Shown: positions 13,691-15,629 of the stretch, piece by piece
How positions within the stretch are numbered: the stretch's first letter is position 1
Layout of the letters: the number at the start of each line of letters is the position of its first letter
Origin: Novosphingobium sp.
GTDB lineage: Bacteria > Pseudomonadota > Alphaproteobacteria > Sphingomonadales > Sphingomonadaceae
Direction: 5' to 3'
Length of the DNA stretch: 15,629 nt
NCBI GenBank assembly: GCA_027490345.1
Contig: JAIXYF010000465.1
Location: forward strand, 1 to 15,629
The notes under the pieces: generated by a model
The model's input: only the letters and a program-made list of their open reading frames with translations
What the model was told of the DNA's origin: nothing
Database searches by the model: none
Translations under genes and position numbers: made by a program

Positions 13691-14350
13691 CTACTCCACG
13701 TAATGCGCGGTGGTCTTGGCGCGCAGGTCCTGAGCGCTCACACCCGGCGCCAGTTCGATCAGGCGAAAGGGCGAGGCGTGATCGGCGCGCGCAAACACCG
13801 CCAGATCGGTGATCACCATGTCGACCACGCCCTTGCCGGTCAGCGGCAGGGTGCAGGCGGGGATGAACTTGGGGCTGCCGTCCTTGGCGCAGTGCTCCAT
13901 CACCACGATGATCTTCTTGACGCCCGCGACAAGGTCCATCGCGCCGCCCATGCCCTTGATCATCTTGCCGGGCACCATCCAGTTGGCGATGTCGCCGTTT
14001 TCGGCCACTTCCATCGCGCCCAGCACGGTAAGGTCGATATGCCCGCCGCGGATCATGGCAAAGCTGGCCGCGCTATCGAAATAGGCGGTCTGCGGCAGTT
14101 CGCTGATCGTCTGCTTGCCGGCGTTGATGAGGTCGGCGTCCTCCTGGCCCTCCAGCGGGAAGGGGCCAATGCCCAGCATCCCGTTCTCGCTCTGGAGCGT
14201 CACCATCATCCCCTCGGGGATATGGTTCGCCACCAGCGTGGGGATACCGATGCCGAGGTTCACATAGAAACCGTCCTGCAATTCGTGCGCGGCGCGGGCG
14301 GCCATCTGGTCGCGGGTCCAGCCGGTGGTCAGTCCATCATGCTTGGTCAT
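13691..14350 (-). CDS. scoB: 3-oxoacid CoA-transferase subunit B
   Basis: The catalytic subunit of succinyl-CoA:3-ketoacid CoA-transferase, which moves CoA from succinyl-CoA to acetoacetate (or the reverse), letting the cell use ketone bodies. The 219-residue protein starts MTKHDG, contains DGFYVNLGIGIPTLVANHIP (26-45), and has the catalytic glutamate E55 in QSENGMLG, which forms the glutamyl-CoA intermediate. GGHIDLTVLGAMEV and NWMVPGKMIKGMGGAMDLV follow the family order. It begins at ATG 14350, sharing one base with the scoA stop (TGATG), so translation is coupled. AtoA-type acetate or PcaJ-type ketoadipate transferases are close relatives; SCOT fits best by motif. Confidence 0.92.
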   Translation of the reverse strand: MTKHDGLTTGWTRDQMAARAAHELQDGFYVNLGIGIPTLVANHIPEGMMVTLQSENGMLGIGPFPLEGQEDADLINAGKQTISELPQTAYFDSAASFAMIRGGHIDLTVLGAMEVAENGDIANWMVPGKMIKGMGGAMDLVAGVKKIIVVMEHCAKDGSPKFIPACTLPLTGKGVVDMVITDLAVFARADHASPFRLIELAPGVSAQDLRAKTTAHYVE

Positions 14351-15060
14351 CAGCCCATATCCGTGCTGCGAGTGGTGCGAAACTCGATCTTCTTGTCATA
14401 CGGCGAACCCACGATCAGGCGCTGCACATAGACGCCCGGCAGGTGAATGCCGTCGGGATCGAGGCTGCCGGTGGGGACAATCTCCTCCACCTCGACCACG
14501 CAGACCTTGCCGCAGGTGGCGGCGGGCACGTTGAAATTGCGCGCGGTCTTGCGGAACACGACGTTGCCCGTCTCGTCGGCCTTCCACGCCTTCACCAGCG
14601 CGAGATCGGCGAAGATGCCTTCCTCAAGGATGTAGTCCTGACCATGGAAGGACTTCACTTCCTTGCCCTTGGCCACCAGCGTGCCAACGCCGGTCTTGGT
14701 GTAGAAGCCCGGAATGCCCGCGCCGCCTGCGCGCATCCGCTCGGCCAGTGTGCCCTGCGGGCAGAATTCCACTTCGAGTTCGCCCGCCAGATACTGGCGC
14801 TCGAATTCCTTGTTCTCGCCCACATAGCTGGCGATCATCTTCTTCACCTGCCGTGTACGCAGCAGCTTGCCGATGCCTTCGTTGTCGATCCCGGCGTTGT
14901 TGCTGGCAAAGGTCAGGTCCTTCACCCCGGATTCGCGCACGGCATCGATCAGGCGCTCAGGAATGCCGCACAGGCCAAAGCCCCCGCAGGCGACCAGCAG
15001 ACCATCGCGCAGCAGCCCATCGAGCGCGGCGGTGGCATCGGGATAAACTTTTCTGGCCAT
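14350..15060 (-). CDS. scoA: 3-oxoacid CoA-transferase subunit A
   Basis: The partner subunit of ScoB, 236 residues. It carries the CoA-binding and oxyanion stretch VACGGFGLCGIPERLI (23-38), FASNNAGID, and the SCOT-typical SYVGENKEFERQYLAGELEVE, GTLAERMRAGGAGIPGFYT and FHGQDYILEEGIFADLALVKAWKAD (spread over ~78-165). ATG 15060 is preceded by AAGGGA about 12 bases upstream. A 54-bp gap separates it from the stop of the HAD gene, enough for a weak promoter, but no clear -35/-10 pair is seen. The scoA-scoB-GST order with coupling indicates one operon. Confidence 0.93.
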   Translation of the reverse strand: MARKVYPDATAALDGLLRDGLLVACGGFGLCGIPERLIDAVRESGVKDLTFASNNAGIDNEGIGKLLRTRQVKKMIASYVGENKEFERQYLAGELEVEFCPQGTLAERMRAGGAGIPGFYTKTGVGTLVAKGKEVKSFHGQDYILEEGIFADLALVKAWKADETGNVVFRKTARNFNVPAATCGKVCVVEVEEIVPTGSLDPDGIHLPGVYVQRLIVGSPYDKKIEFRTTRSTDMG

Positions 15061-15114
15061 GCGAGTCTGGATCCCTTGGCTGTTTGCGTCTCTCTAGCGC
15101 CTGAGCGCCGCTTG

Positions 15115-15629
15115 TCACCCCAGAGCGAGGCCCACCAGCGCCGCGAGATCGGCCAGCGCCTGGGCCTCCCCGGTCACCTTGATGGCCGCCATGCCCAGCT
15201 GCGCCGCCGGTTTGCAGTTCACGCCAAGGTCATCGAGGTAGACGCACTGCGCCGGTTCCAGCCTCAGTTTTTCACACATCATCAAATAGATGCGCGGATC
15301 AGGCTTGCGCACGCCCGCCTTGCTGCTTTCGATCACATGTTCGAACCGCGCGAAGATCTGCTCCAGCGCGTCGCTGCGGTCATGGCTGCGCGCCAGACCT
15401 GCGCCCACAAGTCCTTGGGGCCCGGTGGGCACGTTGTTGGTGATGCAGGCGATGCGGTATCCGGCGGCCTTCAGCTGATCGAGCGCGCGCACCATCGCCG
15501 GGCGCACTGTGCCTGCCAGCACCGCAAGCACGTCCGCGCCCGCCAGCTCATGCCCCTGCGCGGCGGCTTCCGCTGCAAAGAGCGTATCGAATTCCGCCGC
15601 GCCGATCTCCGCCCGCTCGAACTTCGCCC
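15115..15629 (-). CDS. HAD-IA family hydrolase, partial
   Basis: A haloacid-dehalogenase-type phosphohydrolase whose 5' part lies beyond the right edge. The visible 170 residues (frame open to the edge) begin KFERAEIGAAEFDTLFA, part of the helical cap. They contain motif II in YRIACITNNVP (Thr of TNN), motif III as the lysine of KPDPRIYLMMC, and motif IV as VYLDDLGVNCKPA. The ending GMAAIKVTGEAQALADLAALVGL is typical. The nucleophile Asp of motif I is outside the window. The unusually full spacing between TNN and KPDP suggests the epoxide hydrolase N-terminal-like or DUF-type HAD-IA subgroup, but the substrate is unknown. It reads in the same direction as scoAB and may belong to that transcript. 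Confidence 0.88.
   Translation of the reverse strand, partial: AKFERAEIGAAEFDTLFAAEAAAQGHELAGADVLAVLAGTVRPAMVRALDQLKAAGYRIACITNNVPTGPQGLVGAGLARSHDRSDALEQIFARFEHVIESSKAGVRKPDPRIYLMMCEKLRLEPAQCVYLDDLGVNCKPAAQLGMAAIKVTGEAQALADLAALVGLALG

Noticed and set aside
1..15629. Search for CRISPR arrays, IS elements, integrase or phage genes, tRNA and defence systems
   Set aside because: No regularly spaced repeats, transposase motifs, tRNA cloverleaf or attachment-site duplication were seen; gene content is housekeeping and efflux.

Overview
The window is a gene-dense, high-GC stretch of a bacterial chromosome. Gene content and protein style point to an alphaproteobacterium, most likely of the order Sphingomonadales (Novosphingobium, Sphingobium or Erythrobacter type). 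This is inferred from how the proteins read (HIG1-domain protein, GluQ, DUF983, SCOT-type CoA-transferase); no database search was possible. I see no tRNA, rRNA, CRISPR array, insertion sequence or prophage gene.

Layout. At the left edge, reading leftwards and leaving the window, is guaA (GMP synthase). A 344-bp AT-richer region follows, with two adjacent palindromes and several short repeats, then a 27-codon hydrophobic small ORF with a strong ribosome binding site and a nearly perfect rho-independent terminator. Next comes a rightward group: gluQ (tRNA-Asp Q34 glutamylation), a HIG1-domain membrane protein, a PduO-type cobalamin adenosyltransferase and a 3-hydroxybutyryl-CoA dehydrogenase. 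A small orphan membrane protein points back at it. A secreted thermonuclease-like protein then converges on a TetR-family regulator, which is divergent from a large 5'-nucleotidase-family lipoprotein. The nucleotidase converges, with overlap, on a DUF1295 membrane protein that is co-transcribed with a lysophospholipid-acyltransferase-like protein.

The centre-right holds an emrRAB-like unit: a MarR regulator, an HlyD/EmrA membrane fusion protein and a 14-TM DHA2/EmrB pump, all with overlapping ends, followed by a DUF983 zinc-ribbon membrane protein. The MarR promoter has a near-consensus -35, a 20-bp palindromic operator between -35 and -10, and a predicted transcription start on the A of the ATG, so the mRNA may be leaderless. 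The right end is a leftward unit: HAD hydrolase (5' part outside the window), scoA, scoB (succinyl-CoA:3-ketoacid CoA-transferase) and a glutathione S-transferase.

How it fits together. Several genes serve acyl-CoA and ketone-body metabolism (3-hydroxybutyryl-CoA dehydrogenase, ScoAB, and through B12 the adenosyltransferase). Others are housekeeping (guaA, gluQ) or envelope and efflux functions. Most is ordinary core genome. The least explained elements are the small ORF/terminator cassette wedged between guaA and gluQ, the MarR control region, the thermonuclease with a substituted metal-site position and an ambiguous start, and the orphan membrane protein at 4316-4642.
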